Of a stretch of 64,000 nucleotides of DNA, positions 1 through 8,920 are shown piece by piece. The translations under genes and the position numbers were made by a program. The stretch lies in assembly GCA_016219175.1 (NCBI GenBank), contig JACRCD010000028.1:1-64000 (forward strand). The letters run 5' to 3'. The DNA comes from Deltaproteobacteria bacterium. Lineage in GTDB: Bacteria > Desulfobacterota > Desulfobulbia > Desulfobulbales > SURF-16. Every line of letters begins with the position of its first letter. Position 1 is the first letter of the stretch. The notes beneath the pieces are model-generated. The model worked only from the letters and a program-made list of their open reading frames with translations. It was not told the origin of the DNA and made no database searches.

Positions 1-582
1 AACGCCGCCATCGAAGCGGCCCGGGCCGGCGAACACGGCAAGGGGTTCGCCGTGGTGGCCTCGGAGGTCAGGAAACTCGCGGAACGGAGCCAGTCCGCCG
101 CGGGCGAGATCAGCAAGCTCTCCACCAGCAGCGTGGCCATCTCGGACACAGCGGGCAACATGTTAAACAAGATGCTGCCCGACATCCAGAAAACCGCCGA
201 ACTGGTGCAGGAGATCAGCGCCTCAAGCAAGGAGCAGGATACCGGGGCCGAGCAGATCAACAAGGCCATCCAGCAGCTGGACCAGGTCATTCAGCAAAAC
301 GCCGGGGCGGCCGAGGAAATGGCCTCCACCACGGAAGAGCTGTCCAGCCAGGCCGAACAGCTGAAATCCACCATTGCCTTCTTCACCCTGGAGACGGGAA
401 GCCGCCAGCGGATTGCCACCGCGCCCCGGAGCGGCTCGGCCAGACAGCTTGCCCTGGGTCGCCATACCACAGCCCGCCCGGCCGCGCCCAAATCCGCCAA
501 GGAGGAGAAAGGGGGAGCGATTCTCGACATGGGGGTCACATGGGGCGCTGATCATCTTGATAACGAGTTTGAAAAATACTGA
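1..582 (+). CDS. Methyl-accepting chemotaxis protein, C-terminal part (5' truncated by window)
   Basis: The reading frame is open from base 1, so only the last ~193 residues are seen. It begins inside the conserved cytoplasmic hairpin tip of chemoreceptors ([20 protein letters not shown] then [10 protein letters not shown]), the part that binds CheW and CheA. After it come the descending helix of the four-helix bundle and a basic, Pro/Ala-rich tail. No CheR-binding pentapeptide is visible at the C-terminus. cheR, cheD and cheB follow on the same strand after 114 bp, so the receptor very likely heads or belongs to this chemotaxis gene group. The sensory domain lies outside the window and the ligand cannot be guessed. 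Confidence 0.95.
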   Translation, partial: NAAIEAARAGEHGKGFAVVASEVRKLAERSQSAAGEISKLSTSSVAISDTAGNMLNKMLPDIQKTAELVQEISASSKEQDTGAEQINKAIQQLDQVIQQNAGAAEEMASTTEELSSQAEQLKSTIAFFTLETGSRQRIATAPRSGSARQLALGRHTTARPAAPKSAKEEKGGAILDMGVTWGADHLDNEFEKY

Positions 583-696
583 TCCAGCTCCTCTGAAGGT
601 GTTTGGGTTGTGGGATGTAAGGGAAAAACTCAACCTCCTGAACCCTGCTTCCCGCAACCTAACATACTAAAATCCTAAAGACAAAAATTCACCCTT

Positions 697-1545
697 ATGA
701 TGCAAAATTCCCCAGCCGCCATGAAGGATAAGGAGTTTCAAAACTTCAGCTCCTTCATCTTTGATCACGTAGGCATCAAACTGCCTCCGGCCAAGAAGAC
801 CATGCTTGAGGCCCGCTTGCAAAAACGGCTCAAGGCTCTTAATATAGCCACTTTCGAGGCTTACAGTGATCTGGTTTTCAGCCCCGAGGGCCAGTCCACC
901 GAGCTGATTCACTTTATTGATGTGGTCACCACCAATAAGACGGATTTTTTCCGGGAACCTGCCCATTTTGATTATTTGACCAAAACCGCACTGCCAGCAA
1001 TCTTGCAGAAACGCGGGGGTTACCTGAGAGAACCGGTGCGAATCTGGAGCGCCGGTTGCTCCAGTGGCGAGGAACCGTACACGTTGGCCATGGTAATGTC
1101 CGAATTCGCGGATGACCGTCAGGATTTCCGCTTTTCGATCCTCGCCTCGGACATCAGCACCCGGATCCTGGACAAAGCCAAAAAAGCGGTTTATCCGGAA
1201 GAAAGCACGAGCACTATCTCAGCCATTCTCAAAAAAAAGTATCTTCTGCGCAGCAAAGACCGGAATAGTTCGCTGGTGCGTATCTGCCCTGCCCTGCGTT
1301 CTCAGATTGTCTTCAAAAGAATCAATTTCATGGATGACGACTTCGGTTTTTCCGACAAAATGGATATTATCTTCTGCCGTAATGTTGTTATTTACTTTGA
1401 TAAACCCACCCAGCAAGCCTTGATGCGCAAGTTTCACCGTCAGTTAAGGACGGACGGGTATCTGTTTCTCGGTCATTCCGAGACATTGAACGGCCTGGAT
1501 GTCGACTTCCGCGCCGTGTCCTCGACCGTGTATCGAAAAACATGA
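697..1545 (+). CDS. cheR: Chemotaxis protein methyltransferase CheR
   Basis: SAM-dependent glutamate methyltransferase that methylates chemoreceptors for adaptation. The 282 residues match the family's usual length. An N-terminal helical CheR_N domain (about residues 10-65) precedes the methyltransferase domain, with the SAM loop IWSAGCSSGEEPYTLA, and FCRNVVIYFDKPTQ further on. It ends in the typical FLGHSETL segment. The stop overlaps the next start by 4 bp (ATGA), which points to translational coupling with cheD. An in-frame ATG at 721 is an alternative start; neither has a strong ribosome site. Confidence 0.96.
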   Translation: MMQNSPAAMKDKEFQNFSSFIFDHVGIKLPPAKKTMLEARLQKRLKALNIATFEAYSDLVFSPEGQSTELIHFIDVVTTNKTDFFREPAHFDYLTKTALPAILQKRGGYLREPVRIWSAGCSSGEEPYTLAMVMSEFADDRQDFRFSILASDISTRILDKAKKAVYPEESTSTISAILKKKYLLRSKDRNSSLVRICPALRSQIVFKRINFMDDDFGFSDKMDIIFCRNVVIYFDKPTQQALMRKFHRQLRTDGYLFLGHSETLNGLDVDFRAVSSTVYRKT

Positions 1546-2051
1546 AACGTGTTATCGCCTCCCATGGGCGACATGTCTATCTGAAACCGGGCGAGGTGCT
1601 GGTCTCGCGCAATCCGGTGCTGGTTTCCACCGTGCTGGGATCGTGCGTGGCCGTGACCATGTTTTCGCCGGGACCAGGAGTTGGCGCAATCTGCCATGCC
1701 ATGCTGCCGGACAGCGGTGGACGAAACGAAGACCTGCGCTATGTCGACACGGCGGTGCGTTACATTTATCGCAAAATCATTGAATATGGCGCGAAAGATA
1801 CTATAGTGATCAAGCTTTTCGGAGGAGCGCAGGTGCTGGCTTTAGGACACTATGCCTTGGCAAAACGGACCATTGGCGAGCTGAACGTAACTCGGGCGGA
1901 AGAGATCCTCAGTCTCCTCGGCCTCACGGTTACCAATGCCGATATCGGCGGCATCCTTGGCCGCAAGCTGTATTTTTCAACCATGAATGGAGCTGTCTAT
2001 GTCAGACGGATGGGACGGAAGCCCGCTTCATTACCCGGAGACAAGACATGA
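1542..2051 (+). CDS. cheD: Chemoreceptor glutamine deamidase CheD
   Basis: CheD deamidates specific glutamines on chemoreceptors and, in other species, interacts with CheC. Family marks are [10 protein letters not shown], with the catalytic Cys at residue 35, and AICHAMLP, with the His at 52; KLFGGAQVL lies in the middle. The 169 residues fit the family. It sits in a tight cheR-cheD-cheB string with 4-bp overlaps at both ends, so all three are almost certainly one operon acting on the same receptors. No cheC, cheA or cheW is seen nearby, so the rest of the pathway must be elsewhere or upstream. Confidence 0.95.
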   Translation: MKRVIASHGRHVYLKPGEVLVSRNPVLVSTVLGSCVAVTMFSPGPGVGAICHAMLPDSGGRNEDLRYVDTAVRYIYRKIIEYGAKDTIVIKLFGGAQVLALGHYALAKRTIGELNVTRAEEILSLLGLTVTNADIGGILGRKLYFSTMNGAVYVRRMGRKPASLPGDKT

Positions 2052-3121
2052 AGAAAATCAAGGTGCTGGTTGTTGATGATTCAGCGCTGGTGCGGCAAAC
2101 ACTGTGTGACATACTCAATTCCGACCCCGGCATCGAGGTTGTGGCGACCGCGGGTGATCCCTTCCTGGCGGCGGAACGGCTGAAGACGGTCGTGCCTGAC
2201 GTCATTACGCTGGACATCGAGATGCCGCGCATGGACGGCCTGACCTTTCTGCAAAAAATAATGAGCCAGCATCCCCTGCCGGTGGTGATGTGTTCCAGTC
2301 TGGCGCTAAGCGGCAGTGAAACGGCGCTCAAGGCCATGGAATACGGGGCGGTTGATATCATCACCAAGCCGAAAATGGGCACCAAGCAGTTCATTGAAGA
2401 ATCGCGGGTGACGATATGCGACGCGATCAAAGGCGCCGCCGCCGCGCGTCTGGGCAGGCGGCCGGAGCGCAGCTCCCTGAAGGAGGTTTCCCCGAAATAC
2501 ACCGCTGATGTGATTATGGAGAAGCCAAGCTCCAAGGCCATGATCCAGACGACCGAGAAGGTGGTAGTGGTTGGGGCCTCAACCGGTGGCACCGAGGCGC
2601 TCAAGGTTTTTCTGGAGATGCTGCCGGAAGACACGCCTGGCATTGTCATTGTTCAGCATATGCCGGAAAATTTTACCGCCGCCTTTGCCAAACGTCTCGA
2701 CTCCACCTGCCGGGTAACCGTCAAGGAGGCCCAGGATAACGATACCGTGGTGCGCGGCCGGGCGCTCATCGCCCCCGGCAATCATCATACCCTGCTCAAA
2801 CGCAGCGGAGCGCGCTACTATGTGGAAATCAAGGACGGCCCGCTGGTGTCCCGCCATCGTCCATCGGTGGATGTGCTCTTCCGCTCGGCGGCGCGCTATG
2901 CCGGCAGGAATGCGGTCGGGGTGATCATGACCGGCATGGGAGACGATGGAGCCCGCGGCATGAAGGAGCTGTTTGATGCCGGCGCCATCAACATCGCCCA
3001 GGATGAGGCCAGCTGCGTGGTCTATGGCATGCCGAATGAGGCGGTCAAGCACGGCGGGGTCCACAAAATCATGCCCCTGCAGCTTATCGGCCCCGAGGTC
3101 CTGCTGCTGTGCCGAGGGTAA
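2048..3121 (+). CDS. cheB: Chemotaxis response regulator protein-glutamate methylesterase CheB
   Basis: Two-domain CheB of 357 residues. The N-terminal receiver has the acidic pair D10/D11, the phospho-acceptor D56 in [11 protein letters not shown], and a TKP motif. A linker (about 120-170) leads to the esterase domain, with catalytic Ser178 in GASTGG, His204 in VQHMPEN and Asp300 in TGMGDDGA. When phosphorylated it removes methyl groups from chemoreceptors, opposing CheR. Its start overlaps the cheD stop by 4 bp. It is the last gene of the run; the next gene is convergent. Confidence 0.97.
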   Translation: MKKIKVLVVDDSALVRQTLCDILNSDPGIEVVATAGDPFLAAERLKTVVPDVITLDIEMPRMDGLTFLQKIMSQHPLPVVMCSSLALSGSETALKAMEYGAVDIITKPKMGTKQFIEESRVTICDAIKGAAAARLGRRPERSSLKEVSPKYTADVIMEKPSSKAMIQTTEKVVVVGASTGGTEALKVFLEMLPEDTPGIVIVQHMPENFTAAFAKRLDSTCRVTVKEAQDNDTVVRGRALIAPGNHHTLLKRSGARYYVEIKDGPLVSRHRPSVDVLFRSAARYAGRNAVGVIMTGMGDDGARGMKELFDAGAINIAQDEASCVVYGMPNEAVKHGGVHKIMPLQLIGPEVLLLCRG

Positions 3122-3149
3122 TTTAATTGCATCCTCTGCTCCCCTAACC

Positions 3150-3995
3150 TTATGCAAGCAGCAGAAACAGGACTCCGTTCAAGGCGGCCCAGACGAGCAC
3201 CAGGATGGTTACGGCTGCGCAACCGATGCCGAGCAACCTGTGACCTGCATTTTCTCTTTTTCGTTCCTGGTATCCCAGCATATAGCCAAGCAGGGCCCCC
3301 GCGGCCATACCGCCGCCATGCCCCCAGTTATTAATGCCCGGTACGATCAGGCCAAAAACAAAAATACTGACGGCCCAGCCGCCGACCTGCCGGTAAAGAT
3401 TGTCTCCGTAGGTCCCCCCGCGGCTTCTGCCGTAGTAAAGCGCGGCCCCGACAAGACTGCACACCGCGGCAGAGGCTCCGATGGTAAAGGGAATGCCGGC
3501 CAGAAAGGAAAGGATAAACCCGGCTACCCCCCCCAGGGTGTAGATGGCAAACATCCGGTACAGGCCATATTCGCGAATAATAAGAGGCCCTATCTGCTGC
3601 AGAGCGATCATATTGAAAATGATGTGCAGAAGACTGCCGTGCAGATAATTCGCCGACACAAGAGACCACCAGCGATGCAGCTGCAGAATGGAGACGGTGC
3701 CGGTCGAACCGAGGATCAGCAGGCTTCTGTTATCCGGTGACAGAAAATGAAGGGGATTGAAGGCAAAACCTGAAGCACGGGGATTCAGCAGCAGGGAAAG
3801 CACGTACATGCCGACATTGACATAGATGATGAGAGTGATGATCCGGCCCGGATCGACAAGGCCCGCCATAAGACGATTATTTTTCCACCAGGAGCCGGGT
3901 CTGCCTATACCGCAATAGGGACAGATCCGTTCATCCCGGCTGACAAGGCGCCGGCAGCCCGGGCAGAGAATCGAATTTTTAGCGTGCCGCATCAT
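3150..3995 (-). CDS. Rhomboid family intramembrane serine protease with N-terminal zinc ribbon
   Basis: The 281-residue protein opens with a zinc-ribbon-like Cys4 segment (CPGC, then CPYCG at about residues 11-28). A membrane domain of several hydrophobic helices follows. Rhomboid landmarks are NYLHGSLLHIIFNM, the nucleophile motif GASA in FTIGASAAVCSL, and a later GHGGGMAAGALLGY helix bearing the catalytic His. The residue after the Ser is Ala instead of the usual Gly, a tolerated variation. It starts 5 bp after a small Cys-rich ORF on the same strand, so the two are probably cotranscribed. ATG at 3992 is an equally good start. The substrate is unknown. Confidence 0.88.
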   Translation of the reverse strand: MMRHAKNSILCPGCRRLVSRDERICPYCGIGRPGSWWKNNRLMAGLVDPGRIITLIIYVNVGMYVLSLLLNPRASGFAFNPLHFLSPDNRSLLILGSTGTVSILQLHRWWSLVSANYLHGSLLHIIFNMIALQQIGPLIIREYGLYRMFAIYTLGGVAGFILSFLAGIPFTIGASAAVCSLVGAALYYGRSRGGTYGDNLYRQVGGWAVSIFVFGLIVPGINNWGHGGGMAAGALLGYMLGYQERKRENAGHRLLGIGCAAVTILVLVWAALNGVLFLLLA

Positions 3996-4000
3996 ACCCT

Positions 4001-4192
4001 TTAACTGCTCTCAGCCCCTTCCCGCGCCTGGCAGCATAACGCACATTCGATGTTGTCGCTGCTGCACTTGTCAACCAGCCGCCAGTGACCATCCAGACTC
4101 TCTCCCGCATGTTTTTTTCGGCAACTTTCACAGACCCATATTTCTTTTTTTCTGCCCCTGCTGCCTATGACAACATACTGAAACATTTTCAT
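4001..4192 (-). CDS. Small Cys-rich hypothetical protein
   Basis: A 63-residue ORF with two pairs of cysteines (CESCRKKH near residue 21 and ECALCC near residue 49), so it is probably a small metal-binding (zinc-ribbon-like) protein. It lies 5 bp upstream of the rhomboid gene on the same strand; this tight spacing is the main reason to call it real. I do not recognise the family. No signal peptide or membrane helix is present. Confidence 0.55.
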   Translation of the reverse strand: MKMFQYVVIGSRGRKKEIWVCESCRKKHAGESLDGHWRLVDKCSSDNIECALCCQAREGAESS

Positions 4193-4280
4193 CCGCTGTT
4201 ATACCAAGTGAGATTGGAGGGGTGCGAAGGCTTTTTTTCTCTTGCACATTCCCGAGGAAAGAAACTTCATGCTTCCTGCA

Positions 4281-4311
4281 AAAAAAAAACCCCGCATGAT
4301 GCGGGGTTTTT
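4281..4311 (-). terminator. Intrinsic terminator of the cold-shock gene
   Basis: Read on the minus strand, a perfect inverted repeat (CCCCGCAT/ATGCGGGG, 4290-4306) is followed by a run of nine T. It lies 20 bp past the stop codon of the cold-shock gene. Confidence 0.85.
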
Positions 4312-4330
4312 CGCGGTTACTTACAGAGAA

Positions 4331-4531
4331 TTACTTCTGTACAACATTCTGTGCCGCCGGGCCCTTGGGGCCATCGACAACGTCGAAAGTAACACGGGCG
4401 CCTTCAGCAAGAGATTTGAAACCTTGGGCCTGAATAGCGGAATGATGGACAAAAATATCCTTACCGCCGTCCTGCTCAATAAAACCAAAACCCTTAGCAT
4501 CGTTGAACCATTTAACTTTACCTTCTGCCAT
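4331..4531 (-). CDS. Cold-shock protein, CspA family
   Basis: A 66-residue single cold-shock domain, the full length for the family. The RNP1 motif KGFGFIEQ and RNP2-like DIFVHHSAI are both intact, and the protein starts with the typical [11 protein letters not shown]. Such proteins bind single-stranded nucleic acid and melt RNA secondary structure. A good ribosome site (AAGGAG) precedes the ATG. The gene stands alone with its own terminator. Its upstream region contains a second terminator-like hairpin (see the leader entry), which may control expression. Confidence 0.95.
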   Translation of the reverse strand: MAEGKVKWFNDAKGFGFIEQDGGKDIFVHHSAIQAQGFKSLAEGARVTFDVVDGPKGPAAQNVVQK

Positions 4532-4629
4532 TTTGCAACACTCCTTGAAAACTTTGGGCCATATGGACCGCTTGATAATTTGTCCGATTTACCGAATGAA
4601 TAAACCGGTTTGCAGCTTGCCTGTTAAAA

Positions 4630-4711
4630 CAAAAAACCGCACATCCTCTTTGTCGAGATTGTGCGGTTATCTTTTTTTAGTATTTTTTTACTACAAACAG
4701 CTACTGCACAT
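4630..4711 (-). ncRNA. Candidate leader attenuator or small RNA upstream of the cold-shock gene
   Basis: On the minus strand, a 9-bp stem (AACCGCACA at 4635-4643 pairing with 4660-4668) is followed by a T run, forming an intrinsic terminator about 100 bp before the cold-shock ATG. Upstream stands a plausible promoter at 4717-4744. A transcript from it would be about 80 nt and end at this hairpin. That fits a small RNA or a regulated attenuator in a long csp leader. The rest of the 430-bp gap to the cysteine desulfurase shows no gene. Confidence 0.4.
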
Positions 4712-4716
4712 TTATT

Positions 4717-4744
4717 ATTATATATTAACACCTTCCCATAGCAA
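4717..4744 (-). promoter_or_regulatory. Candidate sigma-70 promoter for the csp leader/sRNA
   Basis: On the minus strand: -35 TTGCTA (4739-4744), 16-bp spacer, -10 TATAAT (4717-4722), in a very AT-rich stretch. Called on sequence match only. Confidence 0.45.
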
Positions 4745-4970
4745 AAAGCTATGATTTTTTTTACAATGATAAATATAAATCGGATGGCGCGAACTAAATG
4801 GCCGCCCCCAACACGGCAAGCGGGAACAACAAAACAGGAAAGAGGATTTCATGAAAAGGCAAGAGACATGAGTGAAGGTGCTTTTCTTATGCCTTTTGCC
4901 TATCGCCGATTGCCTCATCCCCGATGCATGAAAACAGGGCTTTCACAAAAAGTAATAAAGAGTGACACAT

Positions 4971-6113
4971 ATGGCTCAACCAATATATCTGGATTACAAC
5001 GGCACCACACCCCACGCCCCCGAGGTTATCGAGGCCATGCGCCCTTTTTGGGAACAGGAGTTCGGCAACCCGTCAAGTTCCCACTGGTACGGCATCGCCC
5101 CCCGGCAGGCGGTGGAAAAGGCGCGGCGCCAGGTGGCGCACCTGCTGAATTGTGAAGCCGACGAGATCATCTTCACCAGCGGCGGCACCGAGTCGAATAA
5201 CCACGCCATCAAGGGCATGGCCATGCACCTCAGGGACAAAGGCAACCATATCATCACCAGCAGCATCGAACATCCGGCTGTCCTTGAGGTATGCCGGGCT
5301 CTTGCCGCATACGGCGTGGAAACCACCTACCTGCCAGTCGACCGCCAGGGACTCGTCACTCCCGCCGAGGTGGAGAAGGCCATCCGTCCGGAAACCATTC
5401 TGATCACCATCATGCACAGCAACAACGAGGTCGGCGCCTTGCAGCCCATAGGCGAAATCAGCGAAATCGCCCGCGGGCATGGCGTCGTCATGCACTCGGA
5501 CGCCGCCCAATCAGTGGGCAAGGTGACGGTTGATGTGCGCGCCCTGGGTCTTGATCTGCTTTCCGTGGCCGGCCACAAACTTTACGCGCCCAAAGGCGTC
5601 GGCGCGCTTTTCATCCGCGGGTCAGTGACTCCTGCAAAATTCTGCCACGGGGCCGGACAGGAAAAAGGATGGCGGGCGGGTACGGAAAATGTGCCGGGGA
5701 TTGTCGGACTGGGCAAGGCCTGCGAAATTGCCGGCCGGGACGCTGCCGACAATTTCAGCCATATGCAGACCCTGCGCGACCGGCTCCATCAAGGTTTAAC
5801 CGGAAATCTGGGCCAGATTGTTGCGTTGAACGGCCATCCGGAAAAAAGACTGCCCAATACCCTGAGCGTCTCTTTCCGGGGACTTGAGGCACACCGCATT
5901 CTGGAGGAAATAGGCCTGGAGGTCGCCGCCTCGCCTGGAGCGGCCTGCCATTCGGACAAGATAGAGATCTCCCATGTCCTGCAAGCCATGGGGGTTCCAG
6001 GGGAATGGGCCAGGGGCGCCCTGCGCTTCAGCGTCGGCCGTCCGACCACCGCGGCCCAGATAGACAGGGCCATAACCGTCATCACCAATGCGGCCGGAAA
6101 ACTCGGGGGGTGA
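4971..6113 (+). CDS. Cysteine desulfurase, NifS/IscS family
   Basis: A PLP enzyme of 380 residues that takes sulfur from cysteine for Fe-S cluster or other thio-cofactor assembly. It starts with the family pattern YLDYNGTTPH. The PLP lysine is in SVAGHKLYAPKGVGAL, and HSDAAQSVGK and TGGTESNNHAI-like segments are present. The active-site Cys lies in SPGAACHS on a short loop, as in NifS-like (group I) enzymes. ATG at 4971 is preferred over GTG at 4962 because AAAGAG lies 8 bp upstream of it. No iscU or iscR neighbour is present, so it is a stand-alone copy whose acceptor is unknown. Confidence 0.93.
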   Translation: MAQPIYLDYNGTTPHAPEVIEAMRPFWEQEFGNPSSSHWYGIAPRQAVEKARRQVAHLLNCEADEIIFTSGGTESNNHAIKGMAMHLRDKGNHIITSSIEHPAVLEVCRALAAYGVETTYLPVDRQGLVTPAEVEKAIRPETILITIMHSNNEVGALQPIGEISEIARGHGVVMHSDAAQSVGKVTVDVRALGLDLLSVAGHKLYAPKGVGALFIRGSVTPAKFCHGAGQEKGWRAGTENVPGIVGLGKACEIAGRDAADNFSHMQTLRDRLHQGLTGNLGQIVALNGHPEKRLPNTLSVSFRGLEAHRILEEIGLEVAASPGAACHSDKIEISHVLQAMGVPGEWARGALRFSVGRPTTAAQIDRAITVITNAAGKLGG

Positions 6114-6146
6114 GCCGCGCAGGGAAACCATTTCACAAAAAAAGTA

Positions 6147-6761
6147 TCAGCGCAGCTTTTTCAGAAGCTTGTTTATGGCCTCGACTTCAAGATGATCCGG
6201 ATCGAAATCGCGGCCAAACTCTGCCAGCAGTTCACCATTCTCCTCATCCTCCGGATTTTCCAGGGCAACAAGAAAATCCTCATAACCGGGAATGCCGCCG
6301 ATATCCTCGGGCGGACAGGCCCGCGCCCCGTCCAGCAGGACGGCATGCTTGACGATCGTCTCTCCGGCCGCAATGACCTTTTCCACTTTAATCTCATGCC
6401 GCCATGAATCACCGAAATCGTACTCGTAGATGAATTTCTTCCGGTCCACCTCTTCGATCTCACACAGCTTCACCTTGCCTTCATCCAGCACCCTGACTCC
6501 CTCCGAGATATCTTCCGGGGCAGGCGGGGCATAAAAATTCCGGCCGGCAATAAAATGATGCATGTGGCTATCCGTCCAGCCCATGCACCGCTGGATGACC
6601 TTATGGAGCTTAGCGAGGGAGATGTTGCCCGGAACCTGCACGCGTCGCCAGATTGGCGGCTTCGCTCCGGTCAGGACGATTTTCAGCTGAAATACCTCGG
6701 CCGGTCTTTTTTTAGATTTTACGGACTTCCGCGGAAAATCCACCCTGATTATCTTGCCCAT
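6147..6761 (-). CDS. pRiA4b ORF-3-like (IS1096 passenger-type) protein
   Basis: About 204 residues. The pattern QLKIVLTGAKPPIWRRVQVP, then LHKVIQRCMGW and HMHHFI, then YEYDFGDSWRHEI and a Cys-containing CPPEDIGG with PGYEDFL, is characteristic of the PRiA4_ORF3 family (PF07929). These proteins are widespread in chromosomes, plasmids and some transposons; their biochemical role is unknown. ATG at 6761 is chosen over TTG at 6776 because AAAGG sits 7 bp upstream. No transposase or inverted repeats lie beside it, so it does not look mobile here. Confidence 0.88.
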   Translation of the reverse strand: MGKIIRVDFPRKSVKSKKRPAEVFQLKIVLTGAKPPIWRRVQVPGNISLAKLHKVIQRCMGWTDSHMHHFIAGRNFYAPPAPEDISEGVRVLDEGKVKLCEIEEVDRKKFIYEYDFGDSWRHEIKVEKVIAAGETIVKHAVLLDGARACPPEDIGGIPGYEDFLVALENPEDEENGELLAEFGRDFDPDHLEVEAINKLLKKLR

Positions 6762-6789
6762 TCTTTTACCTTTCAATAGAGGGGAGGGG

Positions 6790-7617
6790 TTAATTCTCCC
6801 CCACTGTAAAAATACCCGCCGGACCCTGATATTCGACCAGGGTTGCGGTCAGCGCGCCAATCACTATTTTCGCTTTGATTTCCACCGGAATACGGTAAGA
6901 ATCATCCGTCATCCAGATGAGGGGGGCTCCGGCCTTCTGATACAGCCCCTTGAAGGTCAGGTGCGGTTTGACCCGCAATGTGCTTTTTTTACCCAGGATT
7001 GTCTCCAGGGTATCCCTCCCATCCACGGTAATCTCGACCTTATGCCGTTTTTCATCGGCAAAAGCCGGCAAGATGCTTTTCGTTCCCGCCCCAAAGGACA
7101 TGACCCGTAAAAAAAGAAAGGAACTGAACTCATTATGAACCGGGCCGTCCACCTCGAAAACTTGCGGGGCATCATTATTTTTTCCATAGGTAATGCGGCC
7201 AATACCCTGGTCGTACACCGTCGTTTTATTGTTTTTCCGGCGCCCTTCCCGCTGGATCATTTCGTAATGGCGGGGCAGGCGCAGCGCGCCGGTAACCGTT
7301 GTTGTAAAGCTATCCTCCACCGGATAAAAAACATCCAGCAACCCCGTTGATTTCACCTTGACACTGATAAGAAAGTGTTCGCCCTCACCTTGCTGTTTCA
7401 CGACCTGCATGAACAGTTCTCCGGCCGTAACCCCCATCCAGCTTACCGAATAACGCATTGTCTCTTCACCTCCGTAGGCGGTGCGCAGCAGATTCTCATC
7501 GGGCAGGGGAAAGTCAGGGGGGAAAAAGGAAGAGGTCGCCCCAGGAAAACCGGCTGTCCCGAGAAAAAGAGCTCCGGACAGGACAATGACCGCCAGCAGA
7601 CGGGTAACAATGGTCAT
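6790..7617 (-). CDS. DUF3108 domain protein with signal peptide
   Basis: A 275-residue protein with an N-terminal signal peptide (hydrophobic stretch ~5-22), so it is exported. The body matches DUF3108, with MRYSVSWMGVTAGELFM near the start and a beta-rich fold. Members are periplasmic or outer-membrane-associated proteins of unknown biochemistry. The start overlaps the stop of the upstream TerC gene by 4 bp (ATGA), so the two are translated from one message. What links a TerC protein and DUF3108 is not evident. Confidence 0.85.
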   Translation of the reverse strand: MTIVTRLLAVIVLSGALFLGTAGFPGATSSFFPPDFPLPDENLLRTAYGGEETMRYSVSWMGVTAGELFMQVVKQQGEGEHFLISVKVKSTGLLDVFYPVEDSFTTTVTGALRLPRHYEMIQREGRRKNNKTTVYDQGIGRITYGKNNDAPQVFEVDGPVHNEFSSFLFLRVMSFGAGTKSILPAFADEKRHKVEITVDGRDTLETILGKKSTLRVKPHLTFKGLYQKAGAPLIWMTDDSYRIPVEIKAKIVIGALTATLVEYQGPAGIFTVGEN

Positions 7618-8345
7618 ATTTGCCGATGCAGCTTGACCGGCCGGGAAGCCCTCACTCGGATGTTCAACATCTCCACGCAGACGGAGAAGGCCATGGCAAA
7701 ATAAACATAGCCCTTGGGAATATGCAGGCCGAACCCCTCACCCATGAGGGTGAAACCAACCAGGATGAGGAAACTGAGGGCCAGCATCTTGATAGTGGGG
7801 TGCTTTTCAACAAAGTCGCCTATGGCGGCGGCCGCAAACATCATAACCCCCACGGAGATGACGATGGCCAGGATCATGATCGTCAGATGCCGGGCAAGGC
7901 CCACGGCCGTGATGACCGAATCGAGGGAAAAGACGATATCAATGATGGCGATCTGAATAAGCACCGAGGCAAAACCGGCAGCGGTGCTCTTGCGCTCCTC
8001 TTCTTCTTCCGGTCCCTCCAGATTGTTATGGATTTCATGGGTGCTTTTGGCCAGCAGGAAAAGGCCGCCGCCGAGCAGAATAAGATCCCGGCCGGATATG
8101 GCCTTGGCGAGAACGGTAAACAGAGGCTCAGTCAAGCTCATGACCCAGGTCAGGGAGAGCAGCAGGCCGATCCGGGTCAGCATGGCCAGCATGAGGCCAA
8201 AGGACCTTCCGCGCCGGCGCTGCTCTTCGGGCAGACGGCCGGCGAGAATCGTCAGAAAAATAATATTGTCTATGCCGAGAACAATTTCCAGCGCCGTCAG
8301 CGTGGCAAGGGCAATCCATGCCTGCGGGTCGTATATCCAGTCCAT
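7614..8345 (-). CDS. TerC family integral membrane protein
   Basis: A 243-residue polytopic protein with about seven hydrophobic helices. The helix 1 motif EIVLGIDNIIFL and the later IDIVFSLDSVITAVG carry the paired acidic residues typical of TerC/YgdQ-type proteins. The family has been linked to metal (Mn) efflux during exoenzyme metallation and to tellurite resistance, but the substrate of this member cannot be told. It is the first gene of a two-gene unit with the DUF3108 protein. Confidence 0.9.
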   Translation of the reverse strand: MDWIYDPQAWIALATLTALEIVLGIDNIIFLTILAGRLPEEQRRRGRSFGLMLAMLTRIGLLLSLTWVMSLTEPLFTVLAKAISGRDLILLGGGLFLLAKSTHEIHNNLEGPEEEEERKSTAAGFASVLIQIAIIDIVFSLDSVITAVGLARHLTIMILAIVISVGVMMFAAAAIGDFVEKHPTIKMLALSFLILVGFTLMGEGFGLHIPKGYVYFAMAFSVCVEMLNIRVRASRPVKLHRQI

Positions 8346-8547
8346 ATTCAGATTTCTTTCCTAATAAAGTTCATTTAAATGCGATATCCCCTTCATGACA
8401 TTTTTCCGCATCCTTGACTTAAATCAAAGATCCTTTGCCCGGCCATGATTATAATGGAATAATACAACAATCAATGGCGGAGGGTGGCAAAAAAAAAGCA
8501 AGCGGACTCCCTTTCAATAACATGCCGAACCAACCAGGAGGCGGGCA

Positions 8548-8865
8548 ATGAAAAAAATAGCATTGGATCAAACAGCCATATTTACGGAAGGTGGAATCAA
8601 CAAGTTTCTGGTGCATGATTCCCCCTATTTCAAGATCATAAACTTCAACATCAAGGCAGGCCACACCTTTCCGGTCCACTCCCACCAGATAGAAGGCCAG
8701 CTCTCCATCCAGGTCGTGGCGGGCAATGGCGAATTCCTGGGCAAGGACAACTCCGCCCTGCCGGCCAACCCGGGAGACATCCTCATCTCCGATATCAGCG
8801 AGCCGCATGGGGCCCGGGCTATTACCGATATGCGGATTCTCGTCACCATTGCCCCGCCCATTTAA
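8548..8865 (+). CDS. Small single-domain cupin protein
   Basis: A 105-residue protein with cupin motif 1 (GHTFPVHSHQIEGQLSI; His and Glu metal ligands) and motif 2 (PGDILISDISEPHGARAI). It probably forms a metal-binding beta-barrel. Enzymatic or sensory function is not predictable from this fold alone. A strong ribosome site (AGGAGG) lies 7 bp before the ATG. It is a monocistron between divergent and convergent neighbours. Confidence 0.8.
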   Translation: MKKIALDQTAIFTEGGINKFLVHDSPYFKIINFNIKAGHTFPVHSHQIEGQLSIQVVAGNGEFLGKDNSALPANPGDILISDISEPHGARAITDMRILVTIAPPI

Positions 8866-8920
8866 CTCATGAGGCGACGGCGACGATGGCAATATAAAAT
8901 ACCGGGCCAGCGGCTGCAAG

